This document shows positions 1 through 6,063 of a stretch of 6,063 bases of DNA, piece after piece. The DNA is taken from NCBI GenBank assembly GCA_009924765.1, contig RFQW01000113.1, positions 1-6,063 on the forward strand, in the 5' to 3' direction. The notes under the pieces were generated by a model. It was not told the DNA's origin, ran no database searches, and worked only from the letters and a program-made list of their open reading frames with translations. Position 1 is the first letter of the stretch. Every line of letters starts with the position of its first letter. Origin of the DNA: Planctomycetota bacterium. Lineage in GTDB: Bacteria > Planctomycetota > Phycisphaerae > Phycisphaerales > SM1A02. The position numbers and the translations under genes were made by a program.

Positions 1-930
1 CTGATGCGTCGCCACGATGTCACCTTCTCGATCGGCGACGGTCTGCGTCCGGGCGGCCTGGCCGACGCCACCGATCGCGCGCAGCTGGCCGAACTCACCA
101 CGCTGGGCGAACTCACCGAGCGCGCGTGGCGACAGGGCGTGCAGGTGATGATCGAGGGCCCGGGCCACGTGCCCTTCGACCAGATCGAGTTCAACATGAA
201 GCTGCAGCGCCGGCTCTGCCACGGTGCGCCGTTCTACGTGCTGGGGCCGCTCGTCACCGACATCTTCCCCGGCTATGACCACATCACCAGCTGCATCGGC
301 GCCACCGCCGCGGGCTATCACGGCGCCAGCATGCTGTGCTACGTCACGCCCAAGGAGCACCTGGGCCTTCCCAAGAAGGACGACGTGAAGCAGGGGTGCA
401 TCGCCTACAAGATCGCCGCGCACGCGGCCGATGTGGCGCTCGGCATTCCGGGTTCGCGCGACCGCGACGACGAACTCACCAAGGCCCGCGCCGCGCTGAA
501 CTGGGAGAAGCACTTCGAGCTCAGCTTCGACCCAGACACCGCGCGCGCCTACCACGACGAGGATCTCGATGTGGACACCGACTTCTGCGCCATGTGCGGC
601 CACGACTGGTGCAGCGTGCGCATCAGCAAGGAGATCCAGGAGTTCGCCAGCGGCAAGGCCGAGGGCTTCGAGCGCGGCAAGCCCGTGCGCAGCGCGGCGC
701 TCACCGCGGAGCAGCAGGAGATCCTGTCCAAGCGCGGCGTGCTGAGCCCCGACGAGATCCATCGCCTTGCCTCCAAGACCAAGAAGGTGGTGGGTGCCGA
801 GGAAGGCAAGGCCAGTTGTCACTCGGACTATGTGGACCCTGACACCGCGCAAAGTCTGCAGCAGCAGAAGCTGGTGCAGGTGAACGTGGCGCCGGCGTTC
901 AACATCGCGACGGATGATCGTCTGATCTGA
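1..930 (+). CDS. thiC: Phosphomethylpyrimidine synthase ThiC, 3' part (5' end outside window)
   Basis: ThiC is a cytoplasmic radical-SAM enzyme that rearranges aminoimidazole ribotide into hydroxymethylpyrimidine phosphate for thiamine synthesis. The frame is open from base 1, so this is the C-terminal ~309 residues; ThiC proteins are usually 430-630 aa. Numbering from the Met at base 4, conserved barrel segments are visible: GDGLRPG (11-17), EGPGHVP (51-57), a TDIFPGYDHI stretch (85-94) and YVTPKEHLGLP (113-123). The 4Fe-4S site follows as C195-x2-C198-x4-C203 (bases 586-612), the atypical CX2CX4C pattern diagnostic of ThiC. About 105 residues follow the cluster, longer than the ~40-residue tail I recall for the E. 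coli enzyme, and include another Cys (C272). The start, and any upstream TPP riboswitch, lie outside the window. The multicopper oxidase gene starts 20 bp downstream. Identification is very secure. Confidence 0.97.
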   Translation: MMRRHDVTFSIGDGLRPGGLADATDRAQLAELTTLGELTERAWRQGVQVMIEGPGHVPFDQIEFNMKLQRRLCHGAPFYVLGPLVTDIFPGYDHITSCIGATAAGYHGASMLCYVTPKEHLGLPKKDDVKQGCIAYKIAAHAADVALGIPGSRDRDDELTKARAALNWEKHFELSFDPDTARAYHDEDLDVDTDFCAMCGHDWCSVRISKEIQEFASGKAEGFERGKPVRSAALTAEQQEILSKRGVLSPDEIHRLASKTKKVVGAEEGKASCHSDYVDPDTAQSLQQQKLVQVNVAPAFNIATDDRLI

Positions 931-938
931 CGCGGGCC

Positions 939-944
939 TATCCT
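939..944 (+). promoter_or_regulatory. -10-like hexamer (TATCCT) at leaderless spacing before the multicopper oxidase gene
   Basis: TATCCT ends 6 nt before the ATG at 951, so transcription would begin at or next to the start codon. The 20-bp gap after thiC contains no Shine-Dalgarno-like purine run and no good -35 box. The gene could instead be read through from thiC. This call rests on position and on the same arrangement at other starts in the window. Confidence 0.4.
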
Positions 945-950
945 CGCGGC

Positions 951-2498
951 ATGCGTTCCATCGCCGCCCCGTCATCGTTTCGCACGCTGCGCGCGTGCGT
1001 CATCGCCCTCTGTACCTCGGCCATCGCCTCACTGGCCATCGCCGAGCCGCCATCGTCCGTTCCGCTGCAGGCCGGCCCTGAACCGATCCTGTTCACCATC
1101 GAGCGCGGAACCGCCGCGCCGGATGGCCGTTCGCGCCCGGTGATGACGATCAACGGCACCGTGCCCGGTCCCATCATCCACGCGAAGGAGAACGAGACCA
1201 TCCGCGTGAAGGTGGTGAACAAGATGGATGTGCCCACCACCGTGCACTGGCACGGCATGCATCAGATCGGCACCAACGACATGGACGGCGTGCCCGGCAT
1301 CACCGGCCCGGCCATTCCGCCGGGCGGCGAGTTCCTGTACCAGTTCAAGGCGCAGCCCGCGGGCACGCACTGGTACCACTCGCACGAGGCCGAGCAGGAG
1401 GCCAACGGCGTGTTCGGCGCGCTCATCATCGACGAGGCGAAGTCCATCGCGCAGGTGAACCGCGATCAGGTGCTGCTGTTCACCGACTGGTTCCTGCTTC
1501 CGGGCGACAAGATCATGGCCAACCTGCGCGCCGGCACCTACATGGACGCCATGGGCAAGATGCCCATGCAGGGCGGCATGGGTGATGGCATGAAGGACAT
1601 GCCCGGCATGCGCGAACAGCAGGGCATGGGCGGCATGGACATGGGTGGCATGAAGATGGGTGGCGACAAAAAGGAGGACTTCGGTGACGTGCCCTTCGAG
1701 AGCGGCCTGATCAACGGCAAGGGTCGCTTCGATCCGGCCAGCGGCCCCGAACTGGAGAAGGTGGAGGTGCGCCGCGGCGAGGTGATCCGCCTGCGCGTGA
1801 TCAACGCTTCCACCACCTACGCGCTGCGCTTCCAGGTGGATGGTCATCCGCTCACGGTGATCGCCAGCGACGGCATGCCGCTGAAGCCCATCGAGGTCGA
1901 CAACCTGTGGGTGGGTTCCGGCGAGCGCTACGACGTGCTGCTGAAGGCGGACGGCTCGGGTTCGCAGTGGATCCGCGGCGTCACCGGTGATGGCAACGAG
2001 ATCCGCGGCGTGCTGCACTACGCGGGCTCGCCCGACACCATGCCCGAGATGACGCCGGTGGCCTGGGGCCCGCGCATGCTCACGCTGCCGCAGATGCACG
2101 CGCTTCGACCCGAGAAGTTCCCCACCGATGGCGTGAAGGAGATGTATGTCCGCGCGGGTGGTTCGATGCGGCCCTACATGTGGAGCATCAACGGCCAGGT
2201 GTATCCCAAGGCCGATCCCATCACGCTGGCGAACAACGATGAGATCCGCATGATCTTCACGAACACCACGGGCATGGCGCACCCGTTCCACCTGCACGGA
2301 CACTCGTTCCGCGTGCTGGGCAAGCCGGGCGAGCTGAACCTGGTCGATCCGCCGCTGAAGGACACCGTGATGGTGCCCGCGCACGAGGATCTGGTGATCC
2401 AGTGGACGGCCTCGAACCCCGGCAACTGGTTCTTCCACTGCCACATCGCCTGGCACATGGCCGCGGGCATGGGGCGCGTGGTGCAGATCCAGAAGTGA
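951..2498 (+). CDS. Secreted three-domain multicopper oxidase (CopA/laccase-like) with Met-rich insert
   Basis: This 515-aa protein belongs to the multicopper oxidases, which oxidise Cu(I), other metals or phenols and reduce O2 to water. A signal peptide is visible: basic start, hydrophobic residues 15-31, likely cut at AIA31/E32. It has no twin-arginine motif, although many copper-tolerance oxidases use Tat export. All four copper motifs are present: HWHGMH (99-104), HWYHSH (140-145), HPFHLHGH (444-451) and HCHIAWHMAAGM (496-507). The inferred type 1 ligands are H444, C497, H502 and axial M507; the remaining motif histidines form the trinuclear centre. Approximate cupredoxin domains are 45-165, 170-360 and 380-515. 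Between domain 1 and the body of domain 2 lies a Met/Gly-rich segment (198-236) with 13 methionines, typical of Cu(I)-binding inserts. Copper detoxification in the periplasm is inferred; laccase-type substrates are possible. No other copper genes are in the window. The ATG at 951 is chosen for the signal peptide. Confidence 0.93.
   Translation: MRSIAAPSSFRTLRACVIALCTSAIASLAIAEPPSSVPLQAGPEPILFTIERGTAAPDGRSRPVMTINGTVPGPIIHAKENETIRVKVVNKMDVPTTVHWHGMHQIGTNDMDGVPGITGPAIPPGGEFLYQFKAQPAGTHWYHSHEAEQEANGVFGALIIDEAKSIAQVNRDQVLLFTDWFLLPGDKIMANLRAGTYMDAMGKMPMQGGMGDGMKDMPGMREQQGMGGMDMGGMKMGGDKKEDFGDVPFESGLINGKGRFDPASGPELEKVEVRRGEVIRLRVINASTTYALRFQVDGHPLTVIASDGMPLKPIEVDNLWVGSGERYDVLLKADGSGSQWIRGVTGDGNEIRGVLHYAGSPDTMPEMTPVAWGPRMLTLPQMHALRPEKFPTDGVKEMYVRAGGSMRPYMWSINGQVYPKADPITLANNDEIRMIFTNTTGMAHPFHLHGHSFRVLGKPGELNLVDPPLKDTVMVPAHEDLVIQWTASNPGNWFFHCHIAWHMAAGMGRVVQIQK
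1542..1658 (+). other. Methionine-rich Cu(I)-binding-type segment within the multicopper oxidase
   Basis: This stretch encodes residues 198-236, with 13 Met in 39 residues in spaced M-x-M, M-x2-M and M-x3-M patterns, separated mostly by Gly and Asp. There are no His and no Cys. Such inserts in CueO and CopA proteins bind Cu(I) and limit access to the type 1 copper. Here it lies at the domain 1/domain 2 boundary, whereas in CueO the insert is in domain 3. The function is inferred from composition. Confidence 0.75.
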
Positions 2499-2505
2499 TC
2501 AGGTC

Positions 2506-2539
2506 GGCGCGCGTGGTTCAGCCTGGCTGATTGCGCGCC
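2506..2539. terminator. Two-part GC-rich stem-loop at a convergent gene junction, possible bidirectional terminator
   Basis: The outer arms GGCGCGC (2506-2512) and GCGCGCC (2533-2539) are perfectly complementary. Inside them a second palindrome, TCAGCC-T-GGCTGA (2518-2530), gives a 5-bp stem with a tight loop. The structure begins 8 nt after the multicopper oxidase stop and overlaps the stop codon and last codons of the opposing gene. There is no T-tract on either side, so a classical intrinsic terminator is not shown. It could be a transcript-end stabiliser, a bidirectional terminator of the tract-less kind, or chance in G+C-rich DNA. Confidence 0.4.
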
Positions 2540-2979
2540 CAGACACGACGGCCGGCTGGCGCGTGCAGCATGCGTCGTCCCGCCGCGGCCAGTTCGCCGT
2601 CGGTGACGCGATCCAGATCCTCGACCGCCTCGATGCGGTCCGCGATGTGGCGGCGGTGTTCACGCAGCCACTGCACGAATTCGCGCTTGGCCGATCCGGG
2701 CCCGACAAGCGCCACATGCCCGGCGCGCGACACGGCGTCCGCCACGGCGGCGAACAGCGCACTGGCATCGGGATGCGTGCGGCCCGATCCATGTCGCGCG
2801 TCCGCGGGCGTCTGCCGGAAGGTGCGGCCTTCCCAGTCCACCTCGAAACTGCCGCCGTCGATGCAGGCGTCGGTCTCCAGATAGAGCAGGCGAGCGGATC
2901 GGTGATCCATGCGGATCACGGCCGCATGATGCGGTCTGGTCGCTTCGGGGGCCGCGCCGGTGTGGGTGATGGTGTGCAT
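2518..2979 (-). CDS. Small eRF1-domain-like protein (baeRF / 'translational machinery' family), function uncertain
   Basis: This 153-aa protein has no signal peptide and no membrane segment. Its layout resembles short bacterial relatives of the release-factor eRF1 fold: an N-terminal strand with a DHRSARLLYL-type core (25-34), a linker with several Arg and His, and a C-terminal half with VALVGPGSAKREF (89-101), WLREH (104-108) and a closing VEDLDRVTDGEL helix-type segment (119-130). The GPG-x-AK motif is the strongest cue. No GGQ peptide-release motif is present, so peptidyl-tRNA hydrolysis is not implied. A ribosome-related or stress role is a family-level guess. The start at 2979 puts a short linker before the conserved core; an in-frame upstream ATG at 3033 would add 18 unconvincing residues and cross the divergent promoter region. 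The gene is convergent with the multicopper oxidase (19-bp gap) and divergent from the membrane-protein gene. Confidence 0.62.
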   Translation of the reverse strand: MHTITHTGAAPEATRPHHAAVIRMDHRSARLLYLETDACIDGGSFEVDWEGRTFRQTPADARHGSGRTHPDASALFAAVADAVSRAGHVALVGPGSAKREFVQWLREHRRHIADRIEAVEDLDRVTDGELAAAGRRMLHAPAGRRVWARNQPG

Positions 2980-2985
2980 GCGTGG

Positions 2986-2991
2986 ATCATT
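2986..2991 (-). promoter_or_regulatory. -10-like hexamer (AATGAT) at leaderless spacing before the eRF1-like gene
   Basis: On the - strand AATGAT matches four of six consensus positions and ends 6 nt before the ATG at 2979. No Shine-Dalgarno is visible. An alternative -10 is TATGAC (3028-3033, - strand), which would give a leader of about 40 nt. The call is weak on its own; it gains some weight from the same layout at three other starts. Confidence 0.3.
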
Positions 2992-2997
2992 GCCGCA

Positions 2998-3016
2998 CCG
3001 AGGCGATTCGTCTCGG
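2998..3016. promoter_or_regulatory. 19-bp near-perfect palindrome in the divergent promoter region, candidate operator
   Basis: The sequence reads CCGAGGCGA-T-TCGTCTCGG: 9-bp arms with 8 of 9 positions complementary around the central T at 3007. It lies near the middle of the 64-bp gap between the eRF1-like gene and the membrane-protein gene, about where the -35 regions for both candidate -10 boxes would fall. A dimeric regulator bound here could affect both genes. A match of this quality could occur by chance somewhere in 6 kb of G+C-rich DNA; its position is what makes it notable. Confidence 0.35.
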
Positions 3017-3030
3017 GCGGCGCGGCATGT

Positions 3031-3036
3031 CATACT
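3031..3036 (+). promoter_or_regulatory. -10-like hexamer (CATACT) at leaderless spacing before the DUF5658-like gene
   Basis: CATACT matches four of six positions of the -10 consensus and ends 7 nt before the GTG at 3044. No Shine-Dalgarno precedes either that GTG or the later ATG at 3116. This supports, but does not prove, the GTG as the start of a leaderless message. Confidence 0.35.
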
Positions 3037-3043
3037 CCGATCC

Positions 3044-3451
3044 GTGCATCCCTCGCAACGACCCGAGGACTCGAGCGGCTCGCCAGACGAGCAGCCGTTC
3101 CTCAGCGCGCCGCCGATGCGTTACCAGAACGCGTATGTGTGGCTGCTGCTGCTGTCGTCGGTGGACGTGATCTTCACTTGGCACATCCTGCGGCGCGGCG
3201 GGCTGGAGCTGAACCCGGTCGCCAAGCTCATCATCGACAAGTGGGAGCTGCCGGGCGCCATCGCGTTCAAGTTCGCGCTGGTGATGTTCGTCATCGTGTC
3301 CAGCGAGATCGTGGGCCGCAAGCGCGACAAGTGGGGCCGCGGCCTCATCTACTCGGCCGTGGGCATCGCGCTGTTCCCGGTTGCGTGGAGCCTGGTGCTG
3401 CTCTCCATGCACGGCTTCCTCACGCGACCGATCGATGCCGGCGATCTGTAG
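3044..3451 (+). CDS. Small three-helix membrane protein, DUF5658-like
   Basis: This 135-aa protein has a polar, Pro/Ser-rich N-terminal ~28 residues and then three hydrophobic segments (about 30-48, 70-90 and 102-123). In and between the first two it shows D41-x3-T45, then G53-L-E55-L-N57-P58 and a lysine in helix two (K76). This D...T...E-x-NP...K pattern matches the DUF5658 family of small inner-membrane proteins, whose function is unknown to me. Short basic loops (about 91-99, GRKRDKWGR) suggest a cytoplasmic face. The GTG start is chosen for its upstream -10-like hexamer; the ATG at 3116 would give a 111-aa protein that keeps all helices and is a real alternative. An ATG at 2960 would run across the promoter region and is unlikely. 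The stop lies 3 bp from the end of the opposing pepP-like gene. Confidence 0.7.
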   Translation: MHPSQRPEDSSGSPDEQPFLSAPPMRYQNAYVWLLLLSSVDVIFTWHILRRGGLELNPVAKLIIDKWELPGAIAFKFALVMFVIVSSEIVGRKRDKWGRGLIYSAVGIALFPVAWSLVLLSMHGFLTRPIDAGDL

Positions 3452-3454
3452 CGT

Positions 3455-4738
<1,284 letters not shown>

Positions 4739-4745
4739 GGCGCGC

Positions 4746-4751
4746 AGGGTA
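4746..4751 (-). promoter_or_regulatory. -10-like hexamer (TACCCT) at leaderless spacing before pepP
   Basis: On the - strand TACCCT (pattern TANNNT) ends 7 nt before the ATG at 4738. The bases between are GC-only with no Shine-Dalgarno, and no clear -35 box sits 16-18 bp upstream. Read-through from the hydroxylase gene is equally possible. Its value is mainly in repeating the layout of the other starts. Confidence 0.3.
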
Positions 4752-4783
4752 AGCGAGTCGCCTCGCCCCACGCCACCGTTCAC

Positions 4784-5668
4784 TCACGCCGCCGCGCGAT
4801 CCTTGCGACCGGCCTTCGCCAGCAACCGACCGGCGTAGGTGTTCATCGCGTCGCGCAGCTGCTCGAAGCTCTCCAGCACGTACAGCACGGGCTGGAACTT
4901 GTCGATCTCGAAGCTGGTGTCGCACACGCGGTCCAGGTCGAAGGGGCGACGATCCACCTGGTCACTGCTCAGCGAGTGCCGACTCTCGCCGGGGCTCGAG
5001 ATCAGGCCGCTGCCGTACACCTTCACCTTGCCGCCCTCGCGGATCAGGCCGAACTCCACGGTGAACCAGAACAGGCGCGCCAGACGTTCGGTCTCGGCCG
5101 GATCGTCGGTGGTCAGCGCAGCCTTGCCGTAGGTCTGCAGGAAGTCGGCGAAGGTGGGATCGGCGTGCAGCGGCACATGGCCGAAGATGTCGTGGAAGAT
5201 GTCCGGCTCGGGCAGGTAGTCGATCGACTCCTTCGGGCGGATCACGATGGTGGTCGGGAACTCGCGGCGTGCCAGGCAGGCGAAGAAGGCCTTCGCCGGC
5301 AGGTAGCCAGGCACCGCGCGGCTCTGCCACTTGGTGAGCGGATGCAGGCGCGCATTGATGTCGGCCAGCGGCGGCACGCGGTCACGGCTCAGGTTGATGA
5401 TGCCGGCGCCCTTCAGGTAGGTCTGGCTCGCGTTGTCCTGCAGGAAGGCCATCTGACGGTCGAACAGGATCTGCCAGGTCTCCTGATTCTCGGCGGAGTA
5501 GCCCGCATACAGCTGCTCGATGTAGCACTTGGTGATGTCGTTGTAACCGGGCTTGCCGAAGTTGTTGGCGCACAGCTGCGCGGCTTCGGCCTCGGGGCCG
5601 CTGATCATCGCGTGGTTCAGGCTGCCTGCGAACTTCTGGGGACTCTGGTGGTGCGATCCGTCTGCCAT
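4784..5668 (-). CDS. phhA: Phenylalanine 4-hydroxylase (iron/pterin-dependent aromatic amino acid hydroxylase)
   Basis: The enzyme converts phenylalanine to tyrosine in the cytoplasm using Fe(II), tetrahydropterin and O2, the first step of Phe breakdown or a route to Tyr. The 294-aa length fits bacterial single-domain forms, which lack the regulatory ACT domain and tetramer tail of animal enzymes. The family signature around PDIFHDIFGHVPLHADP (155-171) supplies the iron ligands H159 and H164, and the third ligand is E205 in FWFTVEFGLI (200-209). The SSPGESRHS segment (224-232) is also characteristic. The ATG at 5668 follows a Shine-Dalgarno at good spacing; in-frame codons further upstream (to 5842) overlap the next gene and encode no conserved sequence. 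No pterin carbinolamine dehydratase (phhB) lies in the window. Phe specificity is inferred because bacterial members are almost all Phe hydroxylases; sequence alone does not exclude Trp hydroxylation. Confidence 0.93.
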   Translation of the reverse strand: MADGSHHQSPQKFAGSLNHAMISGPEAEAAQLCANNFGKPGYNDITKCYIEQLYAGYSAENQETWQILFDRQMAFLQDNASQTYLKGAGIINLSRDRVPPLADINARLHPLTKWQSRAVPGYLPAKAFFACLARREFPTTIVIRPKESIDYLPEPDIFHDIFGHVPLHADPTFADFLQTYGKAALTTDDPAETERLARLFWFTVEFGLIREGGKVKVYGSGLISSPGESRHSLSSDQVDRRPFDLDRVCDTSFEIDKFQPVLYVLESFEQLRDAMNTYAGRLLAKAGRKDRAAA

Positions 5669-5675
5669 GGTCGGG

Positions 5676-5681
5676 TTCCTC
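5676..5681 (-). promoter_or_regulatory. Shine-Dalgarno (GAGGAA) of the phenylalanine hydroxylase gene
   Basis: GAGGAA lies 7 nt before the ATG at 5668 on the - strand. It fixes the start and is the only convincing Shine-Dalgarno among the five gene starts visible in this window. Confidence 0.7.
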
Positions 5682-5694
5682 GGTTGGAGCGGGG

Positions 5695-5721
5695 ATTCTA
5701 GCGGTGCCCGAGGCCGTTCAA
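5695..5721 (-). promoter_or_regulatory. Sigma-70-type promoter of the phenylalanine hydroxylase gene
   Basis: The -10 box TAGAAT (5695-5700, five of six matches) sits 15 bp downstream of a TTGAAC -35-like box (5716-5721, four of six matches, touching the stop of the upstream gene). The spacer is slightly short. Initiation near 5688 would give a leader of about 20 nt containing the GAGGAA ribosome site. Inverted arms CCGAGG (5708-5713) and CCTCGG (5678-5683) flank the -10 region and could be an operator or chance. Confidence 0.5.
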
Positions 5722-6063
5722 GGCATGAGCGGTGTCGAGGCACCCTCGATGAAACTGCGCACCTGCGCCGCCTGCTCGAACCGCAGCGGGAAGGGCAATC
5801 GCACCACGTCATGGGCGCGCCGAACATCGATGCCTGCGTCATCCAGGCCCACGGCGATCGGGTTCTCGCAGGGCAGCTTGCTGGTTGTGCAGAAGGCCTT
5901 CAGGAAGTTCCGCGGCTGCGCGTTCAGCGCCTTCAGCAGCGACATCTCGTCGGCGGCCAGCGGGTTCGCCACCATCAGCGCCTCGCCATCCACGAACCAC
6001 TCGCGGAAGCGCGACGCATCGATCTGCATGCGTGCCCAGCGCACATCCTCGGGGTCGCCGTGA
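5718..6063 (-). CDS. C-terminal part of an uncertain protein, possibly HugZ/DUF2470-like (5' end outside window)
   Basis: The frame is open to the window edge, giving the last 114 residues. Possible internal starts (GTG at 6044, ATG at 6029) have no properly spaced Shine-Dalgarno, so the gene most likely begins beyond the window. I do not recognise it firmly. The final ~50 residues show a pattern like IAVGLDDAGIDVR, then VRLPFP, then a helix with AAQVRSFIEGAS. This resembles the DUF2470 C-terminal domain of HugZ/HutZ-type, pyridoxamine-phosphate-oxidase-fold heme-binding proteins. The preceding ARMQIDASRFREWFVDGEAL would then be the last strand of the split-barrel. The usual His-rich 'NxDH' start of that domain is not clear here, which weakens the match. 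It is co-directional with the hydroxylase gene, 49 bp away, but that gene appears to have its own promoter. Confidence 0.5.
   Translation of the reverse strand, partial: HGDPEDVRWARMQIDASRFREWFVDGEALMVANPLAADEMSLLKALNAQPRNFLKAFCTTSKLPCENPIAVGLDDAGIDVRRAHDVVRLPFPLRFEQAAQVRSFIEGASTPLMP

Noticed and set aside
951..1043. Lipoprotein or Tat signal on the multicopper oxidase
   Set aside because: The residues before Cys21 (IAL) do not fit a lipobox, and no RR pair precedes the hydrophobic segment; a Sec signal peptide with an AIA cleavage site fits better.
1029..2456. A 475-codon open frame on the - strand opposite the multicopper oxidase gene
   Set aside because: Its product is dominated by His, Ala, Arg, Val and Leu, as expected when a G+C-rich gene is read antisense. 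It has no domain, while the + strand encodes an oxidase with all copper motifs.
2979..3033. Longer N-terminus for the eRF1-like protein starting at 3033
   Set aside because: The 18 added residues have no family resemblance and would place the start inside the shared divergent control region, over the palindrome.
4976..5701. A 241-codon open frame on the + strand opposite the hydroxylase gene
   Set aside because: Antisense of a clearly identified enzyme; no motif and no ribosome site.
5678..5713. Inverted CCTCGG/CCGAGG arms around the hydroxylase -10 box, sharing the CCGAG half-site with the palindrome at 2998-3016
   Set aside because: Six-base G+C-rich arms 24 nt apart are easily found by chance here; not strong enough to claim a shared regulator.

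Overview
The window is a stretch of G+C-rich bacterial chromosome, about two-thirds G+C by eye, carrying seven protein genes packed with very short gaps. The genes look like ordinary housekeeping and metabolic functions. I saw no mobile element, CRISPR array, tRNA, rRNA or recognisable riboswitch. The ThiC and aromatic amino acid hydroxylase sequences and the DUF5658-type membrane protein would fit a Planctomycetota/Phycisphaerae-like or other high-G+C Gram-negative host. That placement is an impression, not a demonstrated assignment.

Left part (1-2498, + strand): the 3' end of thiC (pyrimidine branch of thiamine synthesis), then after 20 bp a secreted three-domain multicopper oxidase with a methionine-rich insertion, probably for copper tolerance or Cu(I) oxidation. 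Middle part (2518-3451): a small protein resembling the bacterial eRF1-like (baeRF / 'translational machinery') family on the - strand, divergent from a small three-helix DUF5658-like membrane protein on the + strand. They share a 64-bp intergenic region that holds a near-perfect 19-bp palindrome. Right part (3455-6063, - strand): a co-directional series read right to left. It runs from the C-terminal end of a protein that may be HugZ/DUF2470-like, through an iron- and pterin-dependent phenylalanine 4-hydroxylase, to an M24 Xaa-Pro aminopeptidase. The last two could together feed peptide-derived amino acids into catabolism, but nothing in the sequence proves a shared pathway.

The most coherent non-coding signal concerns how genes start. 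Four of the five visible gene starts lack a Shine-Dalgarno sequence and have a -10-like hexamer ending 6-7 nt before the start codon, the layout expected for leaderless mRNAs. Only the hydroxylase gene has a conventional leader with a Shine-Dalgarno. Both convergent gene junctions carry G+C-rich inverted repeats without T-tracts. I found no strong sign of a wholly new biological system.
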